The notes under the pieces: model-generated
What the model saw: the letters and a program-made list of their open reading frames with translations, nothing else
Told to the model about the DNA's origin: nothing
The model's database searches: none
From: Kangsaoukella pontilimi
Lineage (GTDB): Bacteria > Pseudomonadota > Alphaproteobacteria > Rhodobacterales > Rhodobacteraceae
DNA length: 64,000 nucleotides
Reading direction: 5' to 3'
NCBI RefSeq assembly: GCF_009830125.1
Contig: NZ_WUPT01000002.1
Span: forward strand, 1,088,001 to 1,152,000
Made by a program: the position numbers and the translations under genes
In this document: piece by piece, positions 53,736 to 61,418 of the stretch
Layout of the letters: each line of letters opens with the position of its first letter
Numbering within the stretch: the first letter of the stretch is position 1

Positions 53736-54988
53736 GCGTGCATCGCATCCTCGTGGTCGATGACGAGCCCGACGTCGAGCACCTGTTATCCCAGAAATTC
53801 CGCCGCGAAATCCGCAAGGGCGAAATGGCGCTCGCCTTCGCCCGTGACGGGCAGGAGGCGCTGGACCTTCTGGACGAGGACCCCGACTTCGCGCTGGTCC
53901 TGTCGGATATCAACATGCCGCGGATGGACGGGCTGACGCTGCTCGGGCATCTGGCCGAGCGGCACCCCGACCTGAAGGCGGTCGTGGTATCCGCATATGG
54001 CGACATGCAGAACATCCGCACCGCCATGAACCGGGGCGCCTTCGACTTCCTGACCAAACCCATCGACCTCGCCGATCTTCAGGTAACGATCGACAAGACG
54101 CTGAGGCATCTGGACGAGACCCGCGCCCTCAAGCGCGCCAAGTCAGAGGCGGAGCTGGCCCGCGCGACGCTCGCCCGCTATTTCTCGCCCTCCGTGGTCG
54201 AGATGGTCTCGGGCGGGGGCGAGTTGCCCAAAGGCGGCGAGCGGCGGCAGGCGACGTTCCTCTTCACCGATCTGGCTGGCTTCACCAACCTCGTCGAGAC
54301 GACCGACCCCGATACGGTGGTCGAGCTTCTGAACGCCTATTTCGACGGGCTGGCGCGCACGATCTTCCAGCATGGCGGCACCGTGATGAAGGTGATTGGC
54401 GACGCGATCCACGCCATGTTCGGCGCACCCGTCGAGCAGCCCGACCATGCCGCACGCGCGGTGGCCTGCGCTCTGGATATCGACCGGTTCGCCGAGGCGT
54501 TCCGCGCCGACTGGCAGGGGCGTGGCCTGCCCCTCGGCATCACGCGGATCGGGGTCAACACCGGCTCGGCGGTGATCGGCAATTTCGGTGGCGAGAGCTT
54601 TTTCGACTACACCGCCTACGGCGCCGCCGTGAACACCGCCGCGCGTCTGGAGGCCGCCAACAAGACCCTCGGCACCCGCATCGCGGTCAGCCGGTCGGTG
54701 GTGGACGAGGTGCCGGAGTTCACGGGCCGCCCTGCGGGCCTTTTGCGGCTGGCGGGTCATGCCGAGCCGGTCATGACGTTCGAGCCGCAGCCCCCGGAGA
54801 CCGCCGGAAGCGAGGCGATGGCCGCCTACCGCGCCGCCTTCGACGATCTGGCGCAGGGCCGGCCCAACGCGCGGCAGTCCTTCGCGGCGCTCATCGGAAC
54901 GCTGCCCGACGACCCGCTGACGCTTCTCCACCTTCAACGCGCTCTGGGCGGCGCGTCGGATGTGCTGGTGGATTGCACCGCGAAATAG
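53732..54988 (+). CDS. Response regulator with class III adenylate cyclase domain
   Basis: A 418-residue fusion. The receiver (1-120) has [25 protein letters not shown] and LTKPID. After a helical linker comes a class III cyclase (about 165-345): metal-binding Asp in [10 protein letters not shown] and [10 protein letters not shown], adenine-selecting Lys in TVMKVIGD and Thr in FDYTAYG, and the transition-state Asn and Arg in VNTAARLE. The Lys/Thr pair fits adenylate cyclase of subclass IIIb, often bicarbonate-responsive. Catalytic residues look complete. It is coupled to the preceding regulator (ATGA) and ends 2 bases from the convergent membrane gene, so signalling through the kinase should lead to cAMP. 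Confidence 0.93.
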   Translation: MSVHRILVVDDEPDVEHLLSQKFRREIRKGEMALAFARDGQEALDLLDEDPDFALVLSDINMPRMDGLTLLGHLAERHPDLKAVVVSAYGDMQNIRTAMNRGAFDFLTKPIDLADLQVTIDKTLRHLDETRALKRAKSEAELARATLARYFSPSVVEMVSGGGELPKGGERRQATFLFTDLAGFTNLVETTDPDTVVELLNAYFDGLARTIFQHGGTVMKVIGDAIHAMFGAPVEQPDHAARAVACALDIDRFAEAFRADWQGRGLPLGITRIGVNTGSAVIGNFGGESFFDYTAYGAAVNTAARLEAANKTLGTRIAVSRSVVDEVPEFTGRPAGLLRLAGHAEPVMTFEPQPPETAGSEAMAAYRAAFDDLAQGRPNARQSFAALIGTLPDDPLTLLHLQRALGGASDVLVDCTAK

Positions 54989-54990
54989 AG

Positions 54991-55662
54991 TCACAGGCCC
55001 GGATTGGGCAGCGAGCTGGCGACCTTCCGCACGAGGTCCGAATTGAATTGCGCCGACAGCGCCACCCGGAATTTCGGCCGCTTTTTCATCAGCTTCCTGA
55101 GGACCGCGCTGTCCCATTCCAGGTATTCGGTTCCCGGCTCGGCCATCACGGTCGCGGTCGCGGGCTTGCTCGTCAGAAACGCCACCTCTCCGATGAAGAT
55201 GCCCGCGCTTGCCGGTGTCTCCTGCCCTGATTTCACGATCCGCACGCGCCCCTCATGGATGAAGAACAGCCGCTCCGATGCCGCCCCGTCCTGCATCAGC
55301 ACCGTTTCCGTCCCGGCCTTGCGCACTGTCCCGCGCTTCAGAAGGCGCCGGAACTGTCCGGGCGTCAGCATGTCGAACCGCGCGAAAAGCGCCTTGTCGC
55401 GCTCGGACATGCCAAGCGTCGTGCGTTCCATCACGACAATGGAGATCATGAAGAGATTCGTAAGGGCGAGGCCCGCGGTGGACAGAAAAATCTCGCTGAT
55501 CGCCGCGCCGGAATGCAGGTAGTGATAGAGCAGAAACGCCGCGCTGCCCGAGAGCATGAGCAGGCGGAGGCGCAGCTCGTCCCGGGCGAGATAGGCGAAG
55601 AATTGCAGCAGAAATCCGAGATAGGCGAGGTGCCCGGCCGTCAGGCCGAAATCCAGTTCCAC
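54991..55662 (-). CDS. Membrane protein with cyclic-nucleotide-binding-like domain (second)
   Basis: A 223-residue protein with the same plan as the one at 50627: three membrane segments (AGHLAYLGFLLQFFAYLA, LLMLSGSAAFLLYHYL, IFLSTAGLALTNLFMISIVV) then a cyclic-nucleotide-binding fold (about 95-215) with LMQDGAASERLFFIHEGRVRIV. The cassette is FIGEVAFLTSKPATATV, again Glu kept and Ala in place of the phosphate-binding Arg. GTG at 55662 is chosen because GGGGAGAGG lies just before it; a longer reading to 55971 would have an unlikely basic N-terminus. Convergent with the cyclase gene and separated by 2 bases. Confidence 0.78.
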   Translation of the reverse strand: MELDFGLTAGHLAYLGFLLQFFAYLARDELRLRLLMLSGSAAFLLYHYLHSGAAISEIFLSTAGLALTNLFMISIVVMERTTLGMSERDKALFARFDMLTPGQFRRLLKRGTVRKAGTETVLMQDGAASERLFFIHEGRVRIVKSGQETPASAGIFIGEVAFLTSKPATATVMAEPGTEYLEWDSAVLRKLMKKRPKFRVALSAQFNSDLVRKVASSLPNPGL

Positions 55663-55872
55663 GTCGCCTCTCCCCTTGTCGTCCCGGACCGTCCGCCAGG
55701 GCGCTGGTGGGTCCGGTCTTCCGAACGGCAGAATAGGGAGGGGCGGGGAGGCGCGCAAGAATGTCGGTGGGTTGAGCACCCAAGGGATTCGGATCGTCTG
55801 GACATGGCCGCGCTTTCGCCGAGCGGGCGGCGAAATCTTGCGATCTGCCAGGTATTGAATAGTCTGGTCCCA

Positions 55873-56331
55873 ATGACCGACACTGAACGCGACACTGTCC
55901 TCCAGTGCCTTTACGAGGCGTTCGGGATGATCGCCAAACCCACGCCAATGACCTCGTACAAGGGGTCGCATTGCGACGAAGAGGTTGACGCATTCAACCG
56001 CCTTGACTGGGAAGAGGTCACATTGTCCGACTATGTCTCGGCCATGGAAGGGGTCATCATCTGCCCGCCAGCCACAAAGGTTTACCTGCTTCCCCGTCTT
56101 TTCAAGATGGTGATGCTACGCCGGGCGTCCGATGTCGACGACCCGGTTGATAATGTGTCCATGGAACTGGAGGCTTGGCCTGTGGATCCTGAAGTCGAGC
56201 GCGTGCTGACCGACCTGCAGAAAAAAGCGGTCGTTGCGGCGTGGTCCTACCTCGACAGATGCCATTACTATCCAAGCGGAAGCCACGTCGCGCGCGAACT
56301 TGCCGCCCATTGGGGGCTGGACAAGGCGTGA
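55873..56331 (+). CDS. Protein of unknown function (152 aa)
   Basis: Starts TDTERDTVLQCLYEAFGMI and contains SAMEGVIICPPATKVYLLPRLFKMVML, then VERVLTDLQKKAVVAAWSYLD and ends AAHWGLDKA. Hydrophobic-core pattern and size suggest a small globular cytoplasmic protein; it faintly recalls SMI1/KNR4-like or DUF6714-type proteins, which I cannot confirm. No strong ribosome site: the bases before ATG at 55873 are GGTCCCA. It sits between the signalling cassette and tRNA-Glu, at the right end of the accessory region. Confidence 0.6.
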   Translation: MTDTERDTVLQCLYEAFGMIAKPTPMTSYKGSHCDEEVDAFNRLDWEEVTLSDYVSAMEGVIICPPATKVYLLPRLFKMVMLRRASDVDDPVDNVSMELEAWPVDPEVERVLTDLQKKAVVAAWSYLDRCHYYPSGSHVARELAAHWGLDKA

Positions 56332-56412
56332 GCCCGTCGCAGCGGCGCAAATCGCAGCGCCGACTGTCGGGCTGGAGCGAGTCTTGCGGAACGGAAATTC
56401 TGTCTGGAGAAC

Positions 56413-56487
56413 TGGCAGCCCGTAGGGGAATCGAACCCCTCTTTCCAGGTTGAAAACCTGGCGTCCTAACCGATAGACGAACGGGCC
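56413..56487 (-). tRNA. tRNA-Glu(TTC), CCA encoded
   Basis: On the minus strand the acceptor GGCCCGT (56481-56487) pairs with ACGGGCT; the anticodon loop TTTTCAA carries TTC; the T arm is GAGGGGTTCGATTCCCCT, and the 3' CCA is encoded (56413-56415). Its 3' end points left into the accessory region. Confidence 0.95.
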
Positions 56488-56562
56488 AGCGCTGTGGGCG
56501 GGTAATTAGGGAAAGTCGGGAGGAAGGGCAAGAGGGTTTTTCGGCCTTTTTGCGGATCGCCC

Positions 56563-58326
56563 TCAATCCGCCGGGGCGGCGTCCTCCAGCCGAAGCTGCA
56601 CCGACTGCCGGCCGCCCCAGTGGTTGATCTCGAGCCGGCCGGCCAGGTGGAACCGCGCGCCACCATGGGCGGACAGACGCTGGCCGAGATCGGTGTCGAA
56701 GGCGCCGAAGGCGATGGCGTCGAGCCGCGCGCCGAGGCCATCGCCGAAGCTCAGTTTCAGGTGGCCGCTGCCCACCTGTTTGGCGTGAAGAATCGCAACG
56801 TTCGGAAAGGCGAAACGCGGCGCGGGCGCGGCCTGACCGAAGGGGCCCGCGGCCTCGATCTCGTTGATCAGGTCCGGCGTGGCGGCTCCGGGCATCAGGG
56901 GCGCATCGACACGCAGGTCACGCGGACCGCCAGCGCCCGCGCCCTCGCGGGCCAAAAGCTCGCCCAAACGCGCCATGGCGGGTTCCAGCTGGTCGCGCGC
57001 CACGGTCAGGCCGGCAGCCATGCGGTGTCCGCCGCCCTTCAGCAAAAGCCCCTCGGCGGCGAGTTTCTGAACCGCGTGGCCCAGATCGACACCCGCGACC
57101 GAGCGGCCGGACCCCTTGCCCTCGTCGCCATCCAGGCCGATGACGACCGCGGGGCGGTTCGTGGCCTCTTTCAGACGGGCTGCGACGATGCCCACGACAC
57201 CGGGATGCCAGCCCTCGGCGGCGGCCCAGACGAGCGGCGCGTCGAGCCCGCGCTCCTCGGCCTGGGCCAGCGCGGCGGCGCGGACGGCGGCCTCGACCTC
57301 GCGGCGTTCGGTGTTGAGCTGGTCCAGCCGTTCCGCCAGCGACCGCGCTTCCTGCGGATCGACGGCCGACAGGCAGCGCGCGCCCAGGTCCGCGCGTCCG
57401 ATCCGCCCGCCCGCGTTGATCCGGGGTCCGAGGATGAAGCCCAGATGATAGGCCGAGGGCGGCGCGTCGAGGCCTGCGACATCGGCCAGCGCGGCCAGCC
57501 CCGGCCGTGCGCGGCGGGCCATCACGGTCAGACCCTGCCGGACGAAGGCGCGGTTGACGCCGACGAGCGGCGCCACGTCGGCAACGGTGGCGAGCGCCAC
57601 GAGGTCGAGCATGCCCATCAGATCCGGGACGGGTTTGCCCTGCTCACGAAGCCGCCGGTTGGCCTCGACGAGGACCAGAAACACCACGGCCGCCGCGGGC
57701 AGATGGGCCAGATCGCCGCTTTCGTCCTGACGATTGGGGTTCACGACGGCCACGGCTTCGGGCAGCGTCTCTTCGCCCAGGTGATGGTCCAGCACGATCA
57801 CATCCGCGCCTTTCGCGGCGGCGATGGCGTCGAAAGACAGCGTGCCGCAATCGACGCAGACGATCAGGTCGTGGCTTCGGGCGAGAGTGGCCATGGCCTC
57901 GGGGTTCGGGCCATAGCCCTCGTCGATCCGGTCGGGAACATAGAGCGTCGCGTCGCGGCCGAGCTGCCTCAGCCAGTCGAGGAGAAGCGCCGCCGAAGCG
58001 CCGCCATCCACGTCGTAGTCGGCGAAGACCGCGATCTTCTGGTGGCCCGAGACGGCGGCAATAAGCCGTTCTACCGCCGCGCCCATGTCGCGGAGGCGCA
58101 TCGGATCGGGCAGGAGCGAGCGAAGCGTCGGCGAGAGATAGCTCTCGGCCTCGTCGGGCACGACGACTCTCGCGACAAGGATCCGGCAGACCGGATCGGG
58201 AAGGCCGGTGGATTGCGACATCGCTTCGGCCAGTCTGAGCGCCTCGGCCCCGGGTCCGGTCCAGCGCCGGCCCGTGATCGACGCGGTCACGCCCAGAAAA
58301 CAGGTATCTGCCGTTTGTTCGGTCAC
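56563..58326 (-). CDS. recJ: Single-stranded-DNA-specific exonuclease RecJ
   Basis: A 587-residue DHH-superfamily 5'-3' exonuclease of recombination and mismatch repair. Manganese-binding motifs are FADYDVDGGASAALL, VDCGTLSFDAI, VLDHHLGEE and the DHHA1 GGGHRMAAGLTV. The C-terminal OB-like part ends with NHWGGRQSVQLRLEDA. Length is typical. It is downstream of glpX in the same direction, separated by 208 bases that contain a repeat element. Confidence 0.95.
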   Translation of the reverse strand: MTEQTADTCFLGVTASITGRRWTGPGAEALRLAEAMSQSTGLPDPVCRILVARVVVPDEAESYLSPTLRSLLPDPMRLRDMGAAVERLIAAVSGHQKIAVFADYDVDGGASAALLLDWLRQLGRDATLYVPDRIDEGYGPNPEAMATLARSHDLIVCVDCGTLSFDAIAAAKGADVIVLDHHLGEETLPEAVAVVNPNRQDESGDLAHLPAAAVVFLVLVEANRRLREQGKPVPDLMGMLDLVALATVADVAPLVGVNRAFVRQGLTVMARRARPGLAALADVAGLDAPPSAYHLGFILGPRINAGGRIGRADLGARCLSAVDPQEARSLAERLDQLNTERREVEAAVRAAALAQAEERGLDAPLVWAAAEGWHPGVVGIVAARLKEATNRPAVVIGLDGDEGKGSGRSVAGVDLGHAVQKLAAEGLLLKGGGHRMAAGLTVARDQLEPAMARLGELLAREGAGAGGPRDLRVDAPLMPGAATPDLINEIEAAGPFGQAAPAPRFAFPNVAILHAKQVGSGHLKLSFGDGLGARLDAIAFGAFDTDLGQRLSAHGGARFHLAGRLEINHWGGRQSVQLRLEDAAPAD

Positions 58327-58393
58327 GTCTTGTCCAGTCCGGAGGATTTCGCGAAGCGGGAGGGTAATCGCGCCCTCAGCCGGTGGAAAGAGC

Positions 58394-58527
58394 AGGGGCG
58401 CTGCCCCTCTTCGCCTGCGGCGAATTCACCCCGGAGTATTTCTAAACAGAAGAAGCGAAAATTTGATTCAAATTCTCTTCGCCTGTTCTCAAATATCCCG
58501 GGGAGCGCGAGGGGCGGCGCCCCTCGC
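58394..58527. repeat. Complete intergenic inverted repeat with flanking hairpins (copy 6)
   Basis: The clearest copy. Hairpin AGGGGC-GCT-GCCCCT, stem TTCGCC-TGC-GGCGAA, then CCCCGGAGTATTT (58429-58441), ACAGAAGAAGCGAAA, the exact palindrome AATTTGATTCAAATT (58460-58474), TTCGCCTGTTC, AAATATCCCGGGG, and a last hairpin GCGAGGGGC...GCCCCTCGC (58507-58527). The centre differs from copy 2 by one base. Lies between glpX and recJ. Confidence 0.7.
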
Positions 58528-58534
58528 TGGCCGG

Positions 58535-59500
58535 TCATCTTCCGATGGGGTGGCGGTAGGTCATGCGCCGGACCGAGCCGGTTTTCGAGCGCATCAGGAT
58601 GGTCTCGGCGGTCAGGACCCCGGGTTCCCGCTTGATGCCCGGCAGGATCGAGCCGTCGGTGACACCGGTGGCGGCGAAGATCACGTCGCCTGTAACCATG
58701 TCGTCGCGGGTATAGACCCGGTCGAAATTCTTGATCCCGGCCTTCTTGGCGCGGTTCTTTTCGTCGTCGGACCGGAAGACGAGCTTGCCGAACATCTGGC
58801 CGCCCATGCATTTGAGCGCCGCTGCCGCCAGCACGCCTTCGGGTGCGCCGCCCGAGCCCATGTACATGTCGATGCCTGTGGACGGCTCGGCGCAGTGGAT
58901 CACGCCGGCGACGTCGCCGTCGGTGATCAGGCGGATCGCCGCGCCGGTAGTGCGGATCTCGGCGATCATCTCCTCGTGGCGGGGGCGTTCCAGCACGCAG
59001 ACGGTGATGTCTTCGGTCGAACAGCCCTTGGCGGCGGCCAGGGCCGAGACGCGTTCGGCGGGGGACATGTCCATGGTGACCACCCCGCGGCGGAAGCCGG
59101 GGCCGATGGCGAGTTTCTCCATATAGGTGTCCGGCGCGTGCAGCATCGATCCGCGCGGGCCCATGGCGATCACCGCGAGCGCGTTCGGCATGTCCTTGGC
59201 GGTCAGCGTCGTGCCTTCGAGCGGGTCGAGGGCGATGTCCACTTCGGGACCGGTGCCCGAGCCCACTTCCTCGCCGATATAGAGCATCGGCGCCTCGTCG
59301 CGCTCGCCTTCGCCGATGACGACCACGCCCTTGATGTCCAGATGGTTGAGCTGGGTGCGCATCGCGTCCACGGCGGCCTGGTCGGCGGCCTTTTCGTCGC
59401 CCCGGCCGATCAGCCGGGCCGAGGCCAGGGCTGCCGCTTCGGACACCCGCGCGAGGCCGAGGGACAACATGCGGTCGTGGAATTCGGGTTGGGTGCGCAT
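58535..59500 (-). CDS. glpX: Fructose-1,6-bisphosphatase, class II
   Basis: A 321-residue GlpX-type phosphatase of gluconeogenesis (in some relatives also active on sedoheptulose 1,7-bisphosphate). Metal-binding GEGERDEAPMLYIGEEVG and LDPLEGTTL are intact, and KMDMSPAERV-like segment VTMDMSPAERVSALAAA is typical. ATG at 59500 has GGAGAGCC upstream. It precedes recJ, an order common in this family of bacteria. Confidence 0.95.
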   Translation of the reverse strand: MRTQPEFHDRMLSLGLARVSEAAALASARLIGRGDEKAADQAAVDAMRTQLNHLDIKGVVVIGEGERDEAPMLYIGEEVGSGTGPEVDIALDPLEGTTLTAKDMPNALAVIAMGPRGSMLHAPDTYMEKLAIGPGFRRGVVTMDMSPAERVSALAAAKGCSTEDITVCVLERPRHEEMIAEIRTTGAAIRLITDGDVAGVIHCAEPSTGIDMYMGSGGAPEGVLAAAALKCMGGQMFGKLVFRSDDEKNRAKKAGIKNFDRVYTRDDMVTGDVIFAATGVTDGSILPGIKREPGVLTAETILMRSKTGSVRRMTYRHPIGR

Positions 59501-59677
59501 CGGGTGGCTCTCCTATGATCCGTTGGACCTTCGATACTGTCCGGTCCGGAAGGGGGCAAGGACAAAGCCCGGAGCGGTCCGCGCCCGAATTGTCGCGGGC
59601 GCGGGCGCTTTTTCAGGTTTTCCCGACCCTTCGGTCCCGGTATACGCCAATCGGCATCAACGCAGGGAGTTCCGGGC

Positions 59678-60970
59678 ATGGCCAATGTGGTGGTCGTCGG
59701 CGCGCAATGGGGCGACGAGGGCAAAGGCAAGATCGTCGACTGGCTGAGCGAGCGGGCGGATGTGATCTGCCGCTTTCAGGGCGGTCACAATGCGGGCCAC
59801 ACGCTGGTCATCGACAAGGAGGTCTACAAGCTCCATGCGCTGCCTTCGGGCGTCGTGCGGGGCGGCAAGCTGTCGGTCATCGGGAATGGCGTCGTGCTGG
59901 ACCCCTGGCATCTGGTCAAGGAGATCGAGACGATCCGCGCGCAGGGTGTCGAGATCACGCCCGAGACGCTGATGATCGCCGAGAACACGCCGCTGATCCT
60001 GCCCTTGCACGGCGAGCTGGACCGCGCCCGCGAGTCGCAGAACAGCGTGGCCAAGATCGGCACCACCGGGCGGGGCATCGGCCCGGCCTATGAGGACAAG
60101 GTGGGCCGCCGTGTGGTCCGCGTGGCCGATCTGGCCGATGCGGCGACGCTGGAGAAGCGGGTCGACCGGCTCTTGGTGCATCACGATGCGCTTCGCCGGG
60201 GGCTGGGTCTTGAGCCTGTGGACCGGGACGCGCTTCTGAAGATGCTGAACGAGATCGCGCCGGAGATCCTGCAATATGCTCAACCCGTCTGGAAAGTTCT
60301 GAACGAGAAGAAGAAGGAAGGCCGCCGCATACTGTTCGAAGGGGCGCAGGGCGCGCTTCTGGATATCGACTTCGGCACCTATCCCTTCGTCACCTCGTCC
60401 AACGTCATTTCGGGTCAGGCGGCGACCGGCACGGGGATCGGACCCGGTTCGATCGATTTCGTCCTTGGCATCGTCAAGGCCTACACCACCCGCGTGGGCG
60501 AGGGGCCGTTCCCGACAGAGCTTTTCGACGAGGACGGGCAGCGTCTGGGCGAGCGGGGTCACGAGTTCGGCACCACGACGGGCCGCAAGCGCCGCTGTGG
60601 CTGGTTTGACGCGGTTCTGGTCCGCCAGACCTGCGCCACCTCGGGCGTGTCGGGCATCTCTCTGACCAAGCTCGACGTGCTCGACGGGTTCGAAGAACTG
60701 AAGATCTGCGTGGGCTATGAGCTGGATGGCGAGCAGTTGGACTATCTGCCCACCGCTGCCGAAAGCCAGGCGCGCGTCACGCCGATCTACGAGACGATGA
60801 AGGGCTGGTCTGAATCGACTGCAGGCGCCCGGAGCTGGGCCGATCTGCCGGGCGAGGCGGTCAAGTATGTGCGCCGGATCGAGGAGCTGATCCAGTGTCC
60901 CGTCGCGCTTCTGTCGACCAGCCCCGAGCGGGACGACACGATCCTCGTCACCGACCCCTTCGCGGACTGA
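59678..60970 (+). CDS. purA: Adenylosuccinate synthetase
   Basis: A 430-residue GTP-dependent enzyme that joins IMP and aspartate, first step from IMP to AMP. The P-loop-like [32 protein letters not shown], and the aspartate-binding SVTGRKRR-type loop (here [14 protein letters not shown]) are intact; NKLD-type GTP site is [17 protein letters not shown] precedes ATG at 59678. Divergent from glpX with 177 bases between. Confidence 0.96.
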   Translation: MANVVVVGAQWGDEGKGKIVDWLSERADVICRFQGGHNAGHTLVIDKEVYKLHALPSGVVRGGKLSVIGNGVVLDPWHLVKEIETIRAQGVEITPETLMIAENTPLILPLHGELDRARESQNSVAKIGTTGRGIGPAYEDKVGRRVVRVADLADAATLEKRVDRLLVHHDALRRGLGLEPVDRDALLKMLNEIAPEILQYAQPVWKVLNEKKKEGRRILFEGAQGALLDIDFGTYPFVTSSNVISGQAATGTGIGPGSIDFVLGIVKAYTTRVGEGPFPTELFDEDGQRLGERGHEFGTTTGRKRRCGWFDAVLVRQTCATSGVSGISLTKLDVLDGFEELKICVGYELDGEQLDYLPTAAESQARVTPIYETMKGWSESTAGARSWADLPGEAVKYVRRIEELIQCPVALLSTSPERDDTILVTDPFAD

Positions 60971-61032
60971 GTGTCGCGGGGCTCTGGCCCCGCCGCGCAC
61001 CGCCCCTATCTGGGCGGCCAAAGGAGACACCC

Positions 61033-61263
61033 ATGGCCCTGTCTTGGAAAACCCGCCGCCGCCTGTCGCTTCTGATCCTGCTGGTGGGGCTGCCGCTTTA
61101 CGTCATCGTCGCGGTGAACGTGGTGGCGCTGTTCGACCGGCCGCCGATCTGGCTGGAATTCGTGATCTATGTGGTGCTGGGCGTCGCCTGGGCCTTGCCG
61201 CTGAAGGCGGTGTTCAAGGGTGTCGGCAAGGCCGATCCCGATGCGGAGCCGCGCGAGGATTAA
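61033..61263 (+). CDS. DUF2842-family small membrane protein
   Basis: A 76-residue protein with two membrane helices, LSLLILLVGLPLYVIVAVNVVAL and WLEFVIYVVLGVAWALPLK, joined by FDRPP, as in the DUF2842 family of alphaproteobacteria. AAGGAGACACCC gives the ATG an excellent ribosome site. It follows purA by 62 bases, in which two small G+C-rich hairpins lie, and is convergent with ccoS, overlapping it by 4 bases. Function unknown. Confidence 0.85.
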   Translation: MALSWKTRRRLSLLILLVGLPLYVIVAVNVVALFDRPPIWLEFVIYVVLGVAWALPLKAVFKGVGKADPDAEPRED

Positions 61264-61418
61264 CCGCGCGGCTTGTCGTCGAACTCGTCGGTCAGAATGC
61301 GGTGGGCGTCGCCCTTGGGGTCCTCGAACTGCCGTGACTTGAGCGCCCAGACAAAGGCGCCAAGGCCGAGGCCGCCAAGGAAGAGCGACACGGGGATCAG
61401 GAGAACGAGGACTTCCAT
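61260..61418 (-). CDS. ccoS: cbb3-type cytochrome oxidase assembly protein CcoS
   Basis: A 52-residue protein with one N-terminal membrane helix (MEVLVLLIPVSLFLGGLGLGAF) followed by VWALKSRQFEDPKGDAHRIL, the CcoS signature. It is needed for heme and copper loading of the cbb3 terminal oxidase. Its ATG overlaps the ccoI stop (TGATG). Last gene of the ccoGHIS-type operon. Confidence 0.93.
   Translation of the reverse strand: MEVLVLLIPVSLFLGGLGLGAFVWALKSRQFEDPKGDAHRILTDEFDDKPRG

Noticed and set aside
55663-55971. N-terminal extension of the second CNB membrane protein to 55971
   Set aside because: Basic, proline-rich, unlike its paralogue; the GTG at 55662 has a good ribosome site.
32954-56412. 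attL/attR direct repeats of the tRNA 3' ends
   Set aside because: No second copy of either tRNA 3' end was found by eye inside the region; also no integrase gene.
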